Shown here: in pieces, positions 8,030 through 17,864 of the stretch
Position numbering within the stretch: the first letter of the stretch is position 1
How the letters are laid out: every line of letters starts with the position of its first letter
From: an uncultured Flaviramulus sp.
GTDB lineage: Bacteria; Bacteroidota; Bacteroidia; Flavobacteriales; Flavobacteriaceae
Direction of reading: 5' to 3'
Assembly: GCA_947501105.1 (NCBI GenBank)
Contig: CANMUP010000003.1
Location: forward strand, 434,001-498,000
DNA length: 64,000 bases
Notes under the pieces: model-generated
Database searches by the model: none
Told to the model about the DNA's origin: nothing
The model's input: only the letters and a program-made list of their open reading frames with translations
Position numbers and translations under genes: made by a program

Positions 8030-8920
8030 TTAGACTAAATGATTATTATTTATTTCGATAGTATAACTAGCTTCAAAAGTTTTGCCTGCTTGTAAATGCA
8101 GAATACCTTCTTTAGTTTTAAAATCTTGATTGGTGTTTTCACTATCTGCAATTCCTAGCCACGGCTCAATGCAAACATAATCGCCTTCTGGTTTTGCCCA
8201 AATACCTAAATAAGGAAAATCGTGATAACTAACCGAAAGGATATTTCCATTTAATTTGCTTTTTAAAGTGACTTTTTTAGATTTTAAATCTTTAAAAACT
8301 AAAGCGTCTCTTTTAAATAAATCGTGGGTTAACTTAATGTTATCCGAATTTTCAAGAATAGGTTCTGTTTTTGAAGAAATTAACCCATTATTCATATTAA
8401 TTAAATGAGTTTTAGCATTTTCAACGTGTTCAAACTCTAAACTGTAATCACTATAATTTTCATTTTCAAATACAGGGCACTTAAAAGCTGGATGTCCACC
8501 AACAGAAAAGTGCATGGTTCTATCATCACAATTTTTAACGCTATGAATCACTTGTACGTTATTATCAACAAGCAAATAAGTTATATAAAATTCAAACTTA
8601 AACGGATAACTTTTAAGAGACTCTTCATCATAAAACAACACGAAAGTTAAGCTGTTTTCTGTTTGCTTCTGTAACTTTATATTTTTGCTATGCCTAACAA
8701 AACCATGCTTTGGCAGATTATACTTTTTATTTTCAAATAAATATGTATCATTTTTTAAAGCCCCTATAATAGGGAACAGGTTTGGCGCATAACTATTCCA
8801 CACATTTGGGTTAGCATCCCACATAAAAGGTGTCTTGTTTTTTATTGAAGAAATTTCGCAAAGTTCTGCTCCAATATTTTTTACTGCTATCTTTAGTTTG
8901 TTGTTTTGTAAAATGTGCAT
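8030..8920 (-). CDS. aldose 1-epimerase family protein
   Basis: A 296-aa galactose-mutarotase-like protein (beta-sandwich, LacX subgroup). Key segments are the His-containing LPKHGFVRHSKN (catalytic-type His), the VGGHPAFKCP motif with a second His, and the late CIEPWLGIADSEN stretch with a Glu that acts in the family. The start is set at the ATG at 8920; a TTG directly before it is also in frame. It is cytoplasmic, with no signal peptide. The usual role is interconversion of sugar anomers, but this subgroup often has unproven substrates. Confidence 0.88.
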   Translation of the reverse strand: MHILQNNKLKIAVKNIGAELCEISSIKNKTPFMWDANPNVWNSYAPNLFPIIGALKNDTYLFENKKYNLPKHGFVRHSKNIKLQKQTENSLTFVLFYDEESLKSYPFKFEFYITYLLVDNNVQVIHSVKNCDDRTMHFSVGGHPAFKCPVFENENYSDYSLEFEHVENAKTHLINMNNGLISSKTEPILENSDNIKLTHDLFKRDALVFKDLKSKKVTLKSKLNGNILSVSYHDFPYLGIWAKPEGDYVCIEPWLGIADSENTNQDFKTKEGILHLQAGKTFEASYTIEINNNHLV

Positions 8921-9000
8921 CAAAAATTACATTTAAAGTATTATACAAAACTCTTAATTTTTTAAGTATTCTAAGTAACTTTACGCCATAAACTTTTTTA

Positions 9001-10311
9001 TTGTTGAGAACAACCTTTTTTCATAAAACAAAATCATCAAAATTTTTTAAAAGTCAATTATTGACTTGGGCACAACAGTTTGACGATGCGGTTTGGTTAG
9101 ATTCTAATAATTATGATCAAAACCATTCTAATTACGATGCGGTTTTAGCGGTTGATGCTTTTACAAGTATTCAAACTGATTTTTATGATGGTTTTGAAAA
9201 ACTAAAAGAATACCAAAACCATACGAAAGATTGGATTTTTGGATATTTAACTTACGATTTAAAGAATGATGTTGAAGCTTTAAGTTCTAATAACTTTGAT
9301 GGATTAGGGTTCCCTGATTTATACTTTTTCCAACCCAAAAAACTTTTTTTGATAAAAGACAATCAAGTTGAAATTCAATATTTAAAAGGGGTTGAAGATG
9401 AATTTGAAGAGGATTTAAAGAATATTTGCCATTGTGAGGAGTTTCGATTACTATCGAATAAACGTGATAACCTGTCTAATGATATTAAAATAAAACTCCG
9501 TATTCATAAAGATGAGTATTTCGAAAAAATAGGCCATATGCTCGCTCACATTCAGCGTGGAGACATTTATGAAGCTAATTTTTGTCAAGAATTTTATGCA
9601 GAGAATACAGTAATTAGTCCATTAGAAACTTATAATAAACTTAATACTATTTCAAATCCGCCTTTTGCAACTTTTTTAAAACACCAAGACAAATATTTGC
9701 TATCGGCTTCTCCAGAACGTTATTTGAAAAAGAAAGGAAATACCATTATTTCTCAACCTATAAAAGGAACGGCAAAGCGATCGGATAATTTGGAAGAAGA
9801 CAAATTATTAAAGGATGAATTGCTAAAGGATGAAAAGGAGCGAAGCGAGAATATAATGATTGTTGATTTGGTTCGTAACGATTTATCCAAAACAGCTATA
9901 AAAGGAAGTGTTAAGGTTGAAGAATTATGTAAAATTTATACTTTCGATCAGGTACATCAAATGATTTCTACAGTCACGTCAAAAGTTAAGGAAGATACGC
10001 ACCCTGTAGATGTTATAAAAAGCACATTCCCTATGGGAAGTATGACTGGTGCTCCGAAAATTTCTGCTATGAAAATTATTGAAGATTTGGAAGAAACAAA
10101 GCGTGGGCTCTATTCTGGAGCAGTTGGCTACTTTTCACCAAATGGAGATTTCGATTTCAATGTAATTATTCGTAGTATTCTATATAACGAGACAAAAAAA
10201 TATGTTTCTTATTCAGTAGGAGGCGCCATAACTGCTAAAAGCAATCCATTAAAAGAATACGAAGAATGCTTAGTAAAAGCCAAAGCAATGCGAACGGTTT
10301 TAGAGCATTAA
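9001..10311 (+). CDS. pabB: aminodeoxychorismate/anthranilate synthase component I
   Basis: A 436-aa chorismate-utilising enzyme. The C-terminal two thirds carry the hallmark motifs: NFCQEFYAE near 197, SASPERYLKK, QPIKGTAKRS, MIVDLVRNDLSK and FPMGSMTGAPKISAMKIIE, ending with GGAITAKSNPLKEYEEC. The PIKGTAKR form is usual in PabB-type (4-amino-4-deoxychorismate) enzymes, so folate synthesis is more likely than tryptophan synthesis. This assignment is an inference, since no glutamine amidotransferase partner is adjacent. The start is TTG at 9001 or the next codon, TTG at 9004. The stop overlaps the convergent gene by four bases (TTAA). Confidence 0.85.
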   Translation: MLRTTFFHKTKSSKFFKSQLLTWAQQFDDAVWLDSNNYDQNHSNYDAVLAVDAFTSIQTDFYDGFEKLKEYQNHTKDWIFGYLTYDLKNDVEALSSNNFDGLGFPDLYFFQPKKLFLIKDNQVEIQYLKGVEDEFEEDLKNICHCEEFRLLSNKRDNLSNDIKIKLRIHKDEYFEKIGHMLAHIQRGDIYEANFCQEFYAENTVISPLETYNKLNTISNPPFATFLKHQDKYLLSASPERYLKKKGNTIISQPIKGTAKRSDNLEEDKLLKDELLKDEKERSENIMIVDLVRNDLSKTAIKGSVKVEELCKIYTFDQVHQMISTVTSKVKEDTHPVDVIKSTFPMGSMTGAPKISAMKIIEDLEETKRGLYSGAVGYFSPNGDFDFNVIIRSILYNETKKYVSYSVGGAITAKSNPLKEYEECLVKAKAMRTVLEH

Positions 10312-11000
10312 CCCAAGTGTTGTTTTAAACTTTCAATAGTTAAATTTAAAATACGTTCTACACGTTTTGCTTCTATTTTTTTAATTTCGGCAACTTCATC
10401 ATACGAAAGCCTCCCGAAAACAAATAAATCTACAATTTCTGATACTTTTAGCGGCAACAAAGTGTAGAATTTGCCTAATATGTTTTTGTTGTGTAGTACA
10501 GACAGATCTTCAACTTCAAGCGCATTTTTTATAGATGTAGTATCATTATTGTACAAAAAAAGATGTTTGTGCTTTTGGTCTTGCTTGTATGAAATATCAT
10601 TAAGTTCTTCATTCATAATAAAATCAAAACCTTCATCTACCGTAAACTTTTCTTCCAACCCATCCAATTCTTCTTCTAAAATTAAGTTTGTACTTAAAGT
10701 ATTTTGATGAAAAGCTTCTTTTTTAAACAGTTCATCTAAATCAGAATCTACAATTTTAAATAGCTTAATTTTTATAGCTAAAGCCTCCATGTCTACATCG
10801 TAACCAGCTTCGTAAAATTTAGCAATAGCTTCATCTATAAAATCGTTAGAGACATACATGTTTTTAGGTATGATGCCTTTAGATTCGCCTATATATAATC
10901 TATGCTTTATGTAGGCGTGTAAATGTTGTGTTACAGAAATCACTTTTTTATTAAAGGCATCTAGAGTGGTTTTATCGTTTAATTTATCTATTGAGCACAT
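10308..11000 (-). CDS. unknown protein with sigma-region-4-like C-terminus
   Basis: A 230-aa cytoplasmic protein, acidic in its middle (residues about 100-145). The last ~55 residues (LLPLKVSEIVDLFVFGRLSYDEVAEIKKIEAKRVERIL) look like a sigma-70 region 4 helix-turn-helix. The first ~95 residues are helical without recognised motifs. No region 2 is visible, so it is not an obvious working sigma factor. A CRP/FNR-type TGA-N6-TCA site sits 56-67 bp before its start, with a TAnnTTTA box at the right distance, so it may respond to oxygen or redox state. Function unknown. Confidence 0.7.
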   Translation of the reverse strand: MCSIDKLNDKTTLDAFNKKVISVTQHLHAYIKHRLYIGESKGIIPKNMYVSNDFIDEAIAKFYEAGYDVDMEALAIKIKLFKIVDSDLDELFKKEAFHQNTLSTNLILEEELDGLEEKFTVDEGFDFIMNEELNDISYKQDQKHKHLFLYNNDTTSIKNALEVEDLSVLHNKNILGKFYTLLPLKVSEIVDLFVFGRLSYDEVAEIKKIEAKRVERILNLTIESLKQHLG

Positions 11001-11055
11001 AACTTTTAGTATTGAATTTATACTTTAAAATTACTAAAAACATAGTTTCTAAATA

Positions 11056-11067
11056 TGATTTTTGTCA
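11056..11067. promoter_or_regulatory. candidate CRP/FNR-type site between the sigma-like gene and tilS
   Basis: TGATTTTTGTCA, preceded by ATA, has the form TGA-N6-TCA and matches sites at 36468-36479 and 43195-43206. On the minus strand a TAATTTTA box begins 28.5 bp from its centre, close to the spacing at the other two sites, so the likely target is the gene at 10308-11000. tilS on the other side is a less likely target. Confidence 0.45.
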
Positions 11068-11123
11068 TTGTTCTCTGCATATAATTTGTGTATATAAATA
11101 GGCAATGTTGTATATTTGAAAAC

Positions 11124-12434
11124 ATGCTGAAACAATTCAAAAACCATATAAAAAATAATTTTTCATTCTTGAAAGAAAGCAAACTATTAGTTGCCATTTC
11201 TGGCGGATTAGACAGTGTGGTTTTGATGCATTTATGTTACCAATCAAGCCTGAATATTGCTTTAGTACATTGTAATTTTAATTTACGAGGAAAAGAAAGC
11301 GATGGCGATGAAAATTTTGTATTGCAATTAGCAGAAAGCTTAGATTTAGAAGTTTTTATTGAAAGTTTTGATACCGAAACTTATGCTAAAGAAAATAAAC
11401 TATCTATACAAATGGCGGCTCGTGAGTTACGCTATAATTGGTTTGAAGAGTTAGCAACACAATTGCAATTTGATTATATCTTAACAGCACATCACGCCGA
11501 TGATAATCTAGAAACCTTTTTAATCAATTTATCTCGTGGTACAGGTTTAGATGGTTTATCAGGAATCCCTGCGATTAATGATAAATTAGTAAGACCATTA
11601 TTGCCGTTTTCTAGAGAAGCGATTGAAACCTATGCAAAAGACAAAAATCTAAAATGGAGAGAGGATAGCAGTAATGCTTCAATCAAATATTTGCGAAACA
11701 AATTGAGGCACGATGTAATACCAGTTTTAAAAGAAATTAATCCGCAATTATTACAGAATTTTAATAAAACCCAGGCGTATATAAAAAACTCAAAGCTTAT
11801 TATTGAAGATCGAATTGAAGATGTTTTTAGAGATATAGTTAATCAAACGGATTCACAATCTATATCTTTTGATATTTCTGCGATTAAAAAATTAAATAAC
11901 CCCAAAGCTTACTTATTTGAATTTCTAAAAGATTATAATTTTACCGAATGGGATGATGTTACTAATCTTTTAGATGCCCAATCTGGAAAACAAGTTTTTT
12001 CAAATACACATCGTTTAGTAAAGGATAGAGCATTTTTATTGTTAAGCGAAATTACTTCAGAAGTCTATAAGTCTATTGAAATATTAAATACTGATAATGA
12101 AATAGAAACTCCTTTTGGATCTTTGTTTTTTAATGAAGTTGATTCGATTATAGAAAAGTTGAGCAAAGCAGTTTATGTTGATAAAGATAAATTAGAATTT
12201 CCCTTAACCATTCGAAAATGGGAGGAAGGCGATGCTTTTTATCCGTTGGGAATGACAGGTAAAAAGAAGTTAAGTAAGTACTTTAAAGATGAAAAACTTT
12301 CACTTTTAGACAAGGAAAGTGTTTTGTTGCTATGTTCTGGAAACGATATTGTTTGGATAATTAACAGACGTGCAGACAATAGATTTAAAGTAACCGAAAA
12401 CACAAAACATATTCTTAAAATAGAACTAAAATAA
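11124..12434 (+). CDS. tilS: tRNA(Ile)-lysidine synthase
   Basis: A 436-aa enzyme that attaches lysine to C34 of the CAU-anticodon isoleucine tRNA. The ATP-pyrophosphatase P-loop SGGLDS lies near residue 24. Further family marks are [52 protein letters not shown] and [11 protein letters not shown]. The C-terminal ~90 residues form the TilS_C domain ([23 protein letters not shown]). The ATG at 11124 gives the normal start ([10 protein letters not shown]); an in-frame ATG at 11088 would add 12 atypical residues. The adenine deaminase gene follows directly. Confidence 0.95.
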   Translation: MLKQFKNHIKNNFSFLKESKLLVAISGGLDSVVLMHLCYQSSLNIALVHCNFNLRGKESDGDENFVLQLAESLDLEVFIESFDTETYAKENKLSIQMAARELRYNWFEELATQLQFDYILTAHHADDNLETFLINLSRGTGLDGLSGIPAINDKLVRPLLPFSREAIETYAKDKNLKWREDSSNASIKYLRNKLRHDVIPVLKEINPQLLQNFNKTQAYIKNSKLIIEDRIEDVFRDIVNQTDSQSISFDISAIKKLNNPKAYLFEFLKDYNFTEWDDVTNLLDAQSGKQVFSNTHRLVKDRAFLLLSEITSEVYKSIEILNTDNEIETPFGSLFFNEVDSIIEKLSKAVYVDKDKLEFPLTIRKWEEGDAFYPLGMTGKKKLSKYFKDEKLSLLDKESVLLLCSGNDIVWIINRRADNRFKVTENTKHILKIELK

Positions 12435-12486
12435 GTTGTCGTACTTAGCGCAGTTTAAGTGTCTCACTCAAATATTAAATAGTAAT

Positions 12487-14109
12487 TTGAAACTACAAGG
12501 AAACATAGTCGATATACAAAATAAACGAATCTATAAAGGAGAAATCTTTGTTGAAAACGGAAAGATTAAATCTATTATAGAAAAGAATCATAACGTTAAT
12601 CATTACATTCTCCCTGGTTTTGTTGATGCACATATTCATATTGAAAGCTCTATGTTGGTACCAAGTGAATTTGCTAGGTTAGCAGTAACGCATGGTACTG
12701 TTGCAACGGTTTCCGATCCGCACGAAATTGCTAATGTTTTAGGGGTTAAAGGTGTTGAATTTATGATTGAAAACGGAAAACAAACACCATTTAAATTCAA
12801 TTTTGGTGCGCCATCTTGTGTGCCAGCTACAGCATTCGAATCTGCTGGAGCCGTTATAAATTCGGATGATATTAAGAAGCTTCTAGAAAATCCAGATATT
12901 AAGTATTTAGCAGAAATGATGAATTACCCTGGAGTTTTGTTTGATGATGAAGAAGTTATGAAAAAAATAGCTTGGGCAAAACATTACAATAAACCCGTTG
13001 ATGGGCACGCTCCAGGTTTAAGAGGAAGTGAAGTTACCAAATATATTAATGCTGGAATTTCTACTGATCACGAGTGTTTTACTTACGAAGAAGGATTAGA
13101 AAAACTTCAAAAAGGCATGAAAGTTTTAATTCGCGAAGGTAGTGCGGCCAAAAATTTTGATGCCTTAATTGATTTACTTCCAGAGCATTTTGAAAACATG
13201 ATGTTTTGTAGCGATGATAAGCATCCAGATGATTTAATAATCAATCATATTAATCAACTTTGCGCTAGAGCTGTTACAAAAGGTATTGATGTGTTTAAGA
13301 TTTTGCAAGTAGCATGTATAAACCCCGTAAAGCATTATAATTTAGATGTAGGTTTGTTGCAAGAAGGTGATTATGCTGATTGTATTATAATTGAAGATCT
13401 ACAAGATTTTAAGACGCTTCAAACTTATATAAATGGAAAATTGGTGTTTAATAATGGCGAATCTTTGATACAACCTGTTCCTTTTAAAATATTAAATAAT
13501 TTCAATTGTAATAAAAAGAAAGCTTCAGATTTTAGATTTGAATCTTCAGTAAAACAAATAAGAATTATTGAAGCTCTTGAGGGACAATTAGTTACAAATG
13601 AATTGATAGAAGATGCTTTAATTGAAAACGAGAATATAATTTCGAATATTGAAAAGGATATTTTAAAAATGTCAGTTGTAAATCGTTATAAAAATCAAAA
13701 TCCTGCTATTGCATTCATTAAAAATTTTGGATTAAAAGAAGGCGCTATAGCCTCGTCTGTCGGCCACGATTCTCATAATATTATTGCCGTTGGAGTGTCT
13801 GACGAAGCTATTTGCAAAGCAGTTAATTTGATTATAGAAAATAAGGGAGGCATTTGTGTAATTACAAATTCTGAAGAAGTAATAGTACCATTACCAGTTG
13901 CTGGTATAATGAGTGATAAAGCGGGAAAAGCAATTGGTAAACAATATGCCAAATTAGATAAAATAGCTAAGCAAATAGGAAGTAAGCTTAATGCACCTTA
14001 TATGACGTTGTCGTTTATGGCATTATTGGTAATTCCATCCCTTAAATTAAGTGATAAAGGTTTGTTTAATGGAACTGATTTTAAGTTTACATCTTTAGAA
14101 TATGATTAA
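12487..14109 (+). CDS. ade: adenine deaminase
   Basis: A 540-aa metal-dependent amidohydrolase converting adenine to hypoxanthine. Motifs are [22 protein letters not shown] (metal-binding HxH, split by the text here), [34 protein letters not shown] and [12 protein letters not shown], then the C-terminal Ade domain with SVGHDSHNI. The frame is open from a TTG at 12436, only one base after tilS. I prefer the TTG at 12487 because it begins [15 protein letters not shown], where the family normally starts; no ATG is available near either. It fits purine salvage together with deoD at 54.8 kb. Confidence 0.92.
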   Translation: MKLQGNIVDIQNKRIYKGEIFVENGKIKSIIEKNHNVNHYILPGFVDAHIHIESSMLVPSEFARLAVTHGTVATVSDPHEIANVLGVKGVEFMIENGKQTPFKFNFGAPSCVPATAFESAGAVINSDDIKKLLENPDIKYLAEMMNYPGVLFDDEEVMKKIAWAKHYNKPVDGHAPGLRGSEVTKYINAGISTDHECFTYEEGLEKLQKGMKVLIREGSAAKNFDALIDLLPEHFENMMFCSDDKHPDDLIINHINQLCARAVTKGIDVFKILQVACINPVKHYNLDVGLLQEGDYADCIIIEDLQDFKTLQTYINGKLVFNNGESLIQPVPFKILNNFNCNKKKASDFRFESSVKQIRIIEALEGQLVTNELIEDALIENENIISNIEKDILKMSVVNRYKNQNPAIAFIKNFGLKEGAIASSVGHDSHNIIAVGVSDEAICKAVNLIIENKGGICVITNSEEVIVPLPVAGIMSDKAGKAIGKQYAKLDKIAKQIGSKLNAPYMTLSFMALLVIPSLKLSDKGLFNGTDFKFTSLEYD

Positions 14110-14145
14110 ATTATTTGTATCTTTAAAAGATAAAAAATATGTGTT

Positions 14146-14784
14146 ATGAAATTTAAATGTACTATAGTGTTATTTATATTAAGCCTTTTTGTGCTAAATG
14201 TAAATGCTCAAAAAAAGAGTAATAAAATAATTATTTCTGGTTATGCCAAAGATTCATTAAACAATCCTATTGCAAACGCCTCAATTTTTATTAATGATAC
14301 GGTAACAAATAAAAAAACGAACTCAAAAGGCTACTATAAAATTAAGCTTAAAAAAACACCAAAAAAAATAATGGCATTATCTCCTGTTTATGGTGTCGAA
14401 GAGGTATTATATGTAAATGAAAACGAAGTGAATTTTGTTTTTGATAAAAATAGCTTACCAAAAGATTCATTCAATTATGTAGTTTATAAAAAAAGGCCCA
14501 AAAAGGCTATAGCTACAAATAGAATATATAATACCATATATGATTATTTTAGAGATCGCGTAAGTGGTGTTAGAGTTAGTGGAAATAACGAAATTCTTGT
14601 AAGAGGTATAACAAGTTTACGTAGTGGTACTGCACCTCTTTTTGTAGTCAATAAATCTCCTATTAGTAATATTGATACCATAAATCCTAACGAAATAAAA
14701 TCAGTATCTATTTTAAAAGGACCTGAATGTGCTGCTTACGGTTCAAGAGGGGCAAATGGTGTAATTCTAATTAATACGTATTAA
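14146..14784 (+). CDS. stand-alone carboxypeptidase-regulatory plus TonB plug protein
   Basis: A 212-aa exported protein. The N-terminus is a Sec signal peptide ending near VNAQ (residue 21). Residues about 29-95 form a CarboxypepD_reg-like beta-sandwich (SGYAKDSLNNPIANASIFIN). Residues about 125-211 match the end of a SusC/RagA-type plug, with LVRGITSLRSGTAPLFVV, IKSVSILKGPECAAYGSRG and ANGVILI. No beta-barrel follows; the frame ends at a clean stop just after the plug. It may be a natural short form found in the phylum or the front part of a degraded receptor. The next 40 bp show no barrel remnants, which favours the former. Confidence 0.82.
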   Translation: MKFKCTIVLFILSLFVLNVNAQKKSNKIIISGYAKDSLNNPIANASIFINDTVTNKKTNSKGYYKIKLKKTPKKIMALSPVYGVEEVLYVNENEVNFVFDKNSLPKDSFNYVVYKKRPKKAIATNRIYNTIYDYFRDRVSGVRVSGNNEILVRGITSLRSGTAPLFVVNKSPISNIDTINPNEIKSVSILKGPECAAYGSRGANGVILINTY

Positions 14785-14824
14785 TTTATTTGTAAAGATT
14801 TTTTACTTAGAGTATTTTTAGATA

Positions 14825-15787
14825 ATGCCCATTAAGGAACCGACCTACAAACCGTTATTCTATTTTAAAAATGGATTTGTTTCTACTGTTTATTCTGGTT
14901 TGATTAGACATGTAAAAGAGATAAGTCAAGAGCGAGAACGCATCATTTTAAACGATGGCGATTTTATAGATTTAGATTGGAGTTTTTCAAAAGAAAAAAC
15001 TAATAAACTTATTGTTTTATTGCATGGTTTAGAAGGAAATGCTCAACGTCCTTATATGACAGGAACAGCGAAACTGTTTAATGAAAATTCTGTTGATGCA
15101 GTTTGTGTAAATTTCAGAGGTTGTAGCGGAGAGGATAATATAAAATATAGAAGCTATCATTCTGGAGCTACAGATGATTTAATTGAGATTATTCAACATA
15201 TAACTTCAACAAAACAATATTCAGAAATATATTTAAAAGGATTTAGTCTTGGTGGTAATGTTATTTTGAAATATTTGGGAGAAGGGAATGTTATCCCTAA
15301 ACAGGTAAAGGCGGCCATAGCTGTTTCTGTGCCTTGTTATTTAAAAGGTTCTTCTAATGAATTACATACATTTAAAAATATATTGTATCACGATAGATTT
15401 AAAAAACATCTAATTTCTAAGTTGAAGATTAAGCAAACACAATTCTCTGATATATTGAATATTACCCATGTAAATTCTATTAAAACTTTACTGGATTTTG
15501 ATAACATTTACACCTCTAAAGCACATGGTTTTAAAGATGCATTTGATTATTACGAAAAGTCTAGCAGTTTACAATTTCTTGATAATATAAAAACACCAAC
15601 TTTAATTATAAATGCACTTAACGATTCGTTTTTATCTTCAGAATGCTACCCTGTAAAAGAGGCTAAGGAAAATTCAAATCTTTATTTAGAAATGCCAAGT
15701 CATGGGGGACATGTTGGATTTATTGATAAAAAAAACATCTACTATAACGAAAAGCGAGCTTTGGAATTTGTTAATTTATTAGATTAA
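14825..15787 (+). CDS. alpha/beta hydrolase, YheT/ABHD1-3 family
   Basis: A 320-aa cytoplasmic hydrolase. It has the oxyanion-hole region LLHGLEGNAQRPYM, the NFRGCSGE segment typical of the YheT family, the nucleophile elbow GFSLGGN (Ser near 141), a late acid region ALNDSFLS, and the catalytic His in SHGGHVGF. Family members act as esterases or lipases with poorly known substrates. The stop codon overlaps the end of the convergent transporter gene by four bases. Confidence 0.9.
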   Translation: MPIKEPTYKPLFYFKNGFVSTVYSGLIRHVKEISQERERIILNDGDFIDLDWSFSKEKTNKLIVLLHGLEGNAQRPYMTGTAKLFNENSVDAVCVNFRGCSGEDNIKYRSYHSGATDDLIEIIQHITSTKQYSEIYLKGFSLGGNVILKYLGEGNVIPKQVKAAIAVSVPCYLKGSSNELHTFKNILYHDRFKKHLISKLKIKQTQFSDILNITHVNSIKTLLDFDNIYTSKAHGFKDAFDYYEKSSSLQFLDNIKTPTLIINALNDSFLSSECYPVKEAKENSNLYLEMPSHGGHVGFIDKKNIYYNEKRALEFVNLLD

Positions 15788-17253
15788 TTTTTAAGATGTT
15801 CAGGAAAACCTTCAATTACAATATTCCATAATTGAGGAAGTAAAAAGTATACGAAGAGGGTTAAAATTATTATTGAAATAATATTCATAAAAAAACCTTT
15901 ACTAACCATATCTGGAATTTTTAAATATCCAGAACCGAAAACCACAGCATTTGGAGGCGTAGCAACAGGTAACATATAAGCACACGAAGCAGCAACTGTA
16001 GCACTTACCATTAGTATAAATGGATGAATATCTATACTTAAAGCTAAAGGAGCTAACACAGGCAATAGCATTGCTGTAGTAGCAAGGTTTGACGTAATCT
16101 CTGTTAAAAAATTTACAGCAGTAATAATGAGTAAAACTAAAAAGAAAGTACTTAATTCAGCAAAAGATGTCATTTGATTACCAATCCACAACGCTAACCC
16201 AGTGGTTTCAAAACCTTTGGCAAGCGCCATACCTCCACCAAATAATAGGATAATACCCCAAGGTAAATCTTTAGTATCTTTCCAAGAAATTAATTTTTTA
16301 TGCTTCGTTTTAGATGGAATTAAAAAGAGTATCAAAGCAAATAATATGGCAATAATAGTATCGTCTATTTGTGGAAATATTTTTTGAAGTAAAAAAGATC
16401 GTGTAATCCAACAAAAAGCTGTTGCTGCAAAAACAATAGCTACCAATTTTTCTTCGTAAGACATGTTTCCAAGCGACGTTAGTAAGCGCTTAATTTCTTG
16501 TTTTCCGCCTGGAAATTCTTGTTGTTTAAATGAAAAAGCAAGAGAAGTCAAATATTTCCAACATATTATTAGTAAAATAATCGAAATTGGAAATCCGAAT
16601 ATGAACCATTGCAAAAAGGTGATTTCATAGTCATAAATTTCAGAAACTACACCAGCTAAAACTAAGTTTGGAGGTGTGCCAATAATAGTGGCTATACCAC
16701 CAATAGATGCGCTATATGCGATAGCGAGCATTAAAGCTTTTCCAAAAATTAAATTTTCGTCTTCAACAGTCTCAGGATTATCTTTCAATTGTTTTATAAT
16801 AGCAATTCCTATAGGTAGCATCATTACTGAGGTAGCAGTATTAGATATCCACATCGATAAAAATGCAGTAGCTATCATAAAGCCAAGGATAATTTTTTTA
16901 ATGTTTGAACCTATAAGATTAATGATGTTTAAAGCAATTCTTTTGTGCAAATTCCATTTTTCAATAGCAATGGCAATAATAAATCCGCCAAGGTATAGGA
17001 ACACATATTTATGCCCGAAAGAGGTAGTTGTTGATGCAATATCTAAACTTCCAGAAAGAGGAAACAATACAATAGGCAATAAAGCGGTTGCTGCAATTGG
17101 AATAGCTTCAGTAATCCACCAAATAGCAATCCAAGCAGTAGAAGCTAAAACACCATTAGCTTCATCTGATAATCCATCTGGGGCAAAAAAGAGCCGAATT
17201 AGTATATAAAAAATAGGACCAAGAAACAGTCCTATGCGTTTTGTATTTATCAT
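15784..17253 (-). CDS. DASS/SLC13-family anion:sodium symporter
   Basis: A 489-aa inner-membrane transporter with about 11-12 membrane helices. Two signature regions of the divalent-anion:Na+ symporters are present: SNTATSVMMLPIGIAI in the first half and TSNLATTAMLLPVLAPLA in the second, the paired SNT-type motifs that bind Na+ and a carboxylate. Typical substrates are succinate, malate and related dicarboxylates; sulfate is possible for some members. It is monocistronic and convergent with the hydrolase gene. It lies next to the molybdoenzyme genes but has no evident link to them. Confidence 0.9.
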   Translation of the reverse strand: MINTKRIGLFLGPIFYILIRLFFAPDGLSDEANGVLASTAWIAIWWITEAIPIAATALLPIVLFPLSGSLDIASTTTSFGHKYVFLYLGGFIIAIAIEKWNLHKRIALNIINLIGSNIKKIILGFMIATAFLSMWISNTATSVMMLPIGIAIIKQLKDNPETVEDENLIFGKALMLAIAYSASIGGIATIIGTPPNLVLAGVVSEIYDYEITFLQWFIFGFPISIILLIICWKYLTSLAFSFKQQEFPGGKQEIKRLLTSLGNMSYEEKLVAIVFAATAFCWITRSFLLQKIFPQIDDTIIAILFALILFLIPSKTKHKKLISWKDTKDLPWGIILLFGGGMALAKGFETTGLALWIGNQMTSFAELSTFFLVLLIITAVNFLTEITSNLATTAMLLPVLAPLALSIDIHPFILMVSATVAASCAYMLPVATPPNAVVFGSGYLKIPDMVSKGFFMNIISIIILTLFVYFLLPQLWNIVIEGFPEHLKN

Positions 17254-17381
17254 CTTTTAACTTTAAAATGCATTTAACTTTATTAAAACCATGTTAAAAA
17301 AATAACTATCAGTAAAAATAGCTTTTATTTTTTTGTACTTTTTATGACAATTCTAAAATTCTTTTATTTAAATAAATAATT

Positions 17382-17843
17382 ATGCCGACATTCAACTTGA
17401 AAATTAATAACAAAACCCATGCTGTTGAAGCAGATATGGATACGCCTTTACTTTGGGTGTTAAGAGACCAGATAAATTTAGTAGGCACAAAGTATGGCTG
17501 TGGTATTGGTCAATGTGGTGCTTGTACTGTGCATGTAGATGGTGTAGCAACCCGAAGTTGTTTGCTTCAAATATCGCAAGCTGAAGGTTTGAATATTACG
17601 ACTATTGAAGGGCTTTCAGAAAATGGTAATCATCCAGTTCAAGAAGCTTGGAAAGATATTGATGTTCCGCAATGCGGCTATTGCCAATCAGGACAAATAA
17701 TGACAGCTTCAGCATTTTTAAAAAGAAACCCTAGCCCTAGCAATTCTGAAATACGAAATGCTATGCATGGTAATATTTGTAGATGTGCTTCGTACAATAG
17801 CATTGAAAAAGCTGTTAAGGTTGCATCAGAAAAACTAACCTAA
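17382..17843 (+). CDS. (2Fe-2S) subunit of IorAB-like molybdenum hydroxylase
   Basis: A 153-aa small subunit of the xanthine dehydrogenase/aldehyde oxidase family. The plant-type cluster is bound by YGCGIGQCGACTVH and a Cys about 20 residues on (TRSC). The second, helical cluster domain has CGYCQSGQ and GNICRCASY. Length and order match the alpha subunit of isoquinoline 1-oxidoreductase-like enzymes (IorA). It carries electrons from the molybdenum site to an external acceptor. The catalytic subunit follows 21 bp downstream, with XdhC and MocA maturation genes after it. There is no FAD subunit nearby, as expected for the Ior type. Confidence 0.92.
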   Translation: MPTFNLKINNKTHAVEADMDTPLLWVLRDQINLVGTKYGCGIGQCGACTVHVDGVATRSCLLQISQAEGLNITTIEGLSENGNHPVQEAWKDIDVPQCGYCQSGQIMTASAFLKRNPSPSNSEIRNAMHGNICRCASYNSIEKAVKVASEKLT

Positions 17844-17864
17844 ACCTAAATAACAATTTATAAA

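Noticed and set aside
14146-14784. Reading this gene as a frameshifted full TonB receptor
   Set aside because: No barrel-like sequence is seen in any frame in the 40 bp before the next gene, which itself is an intact hydrolase.
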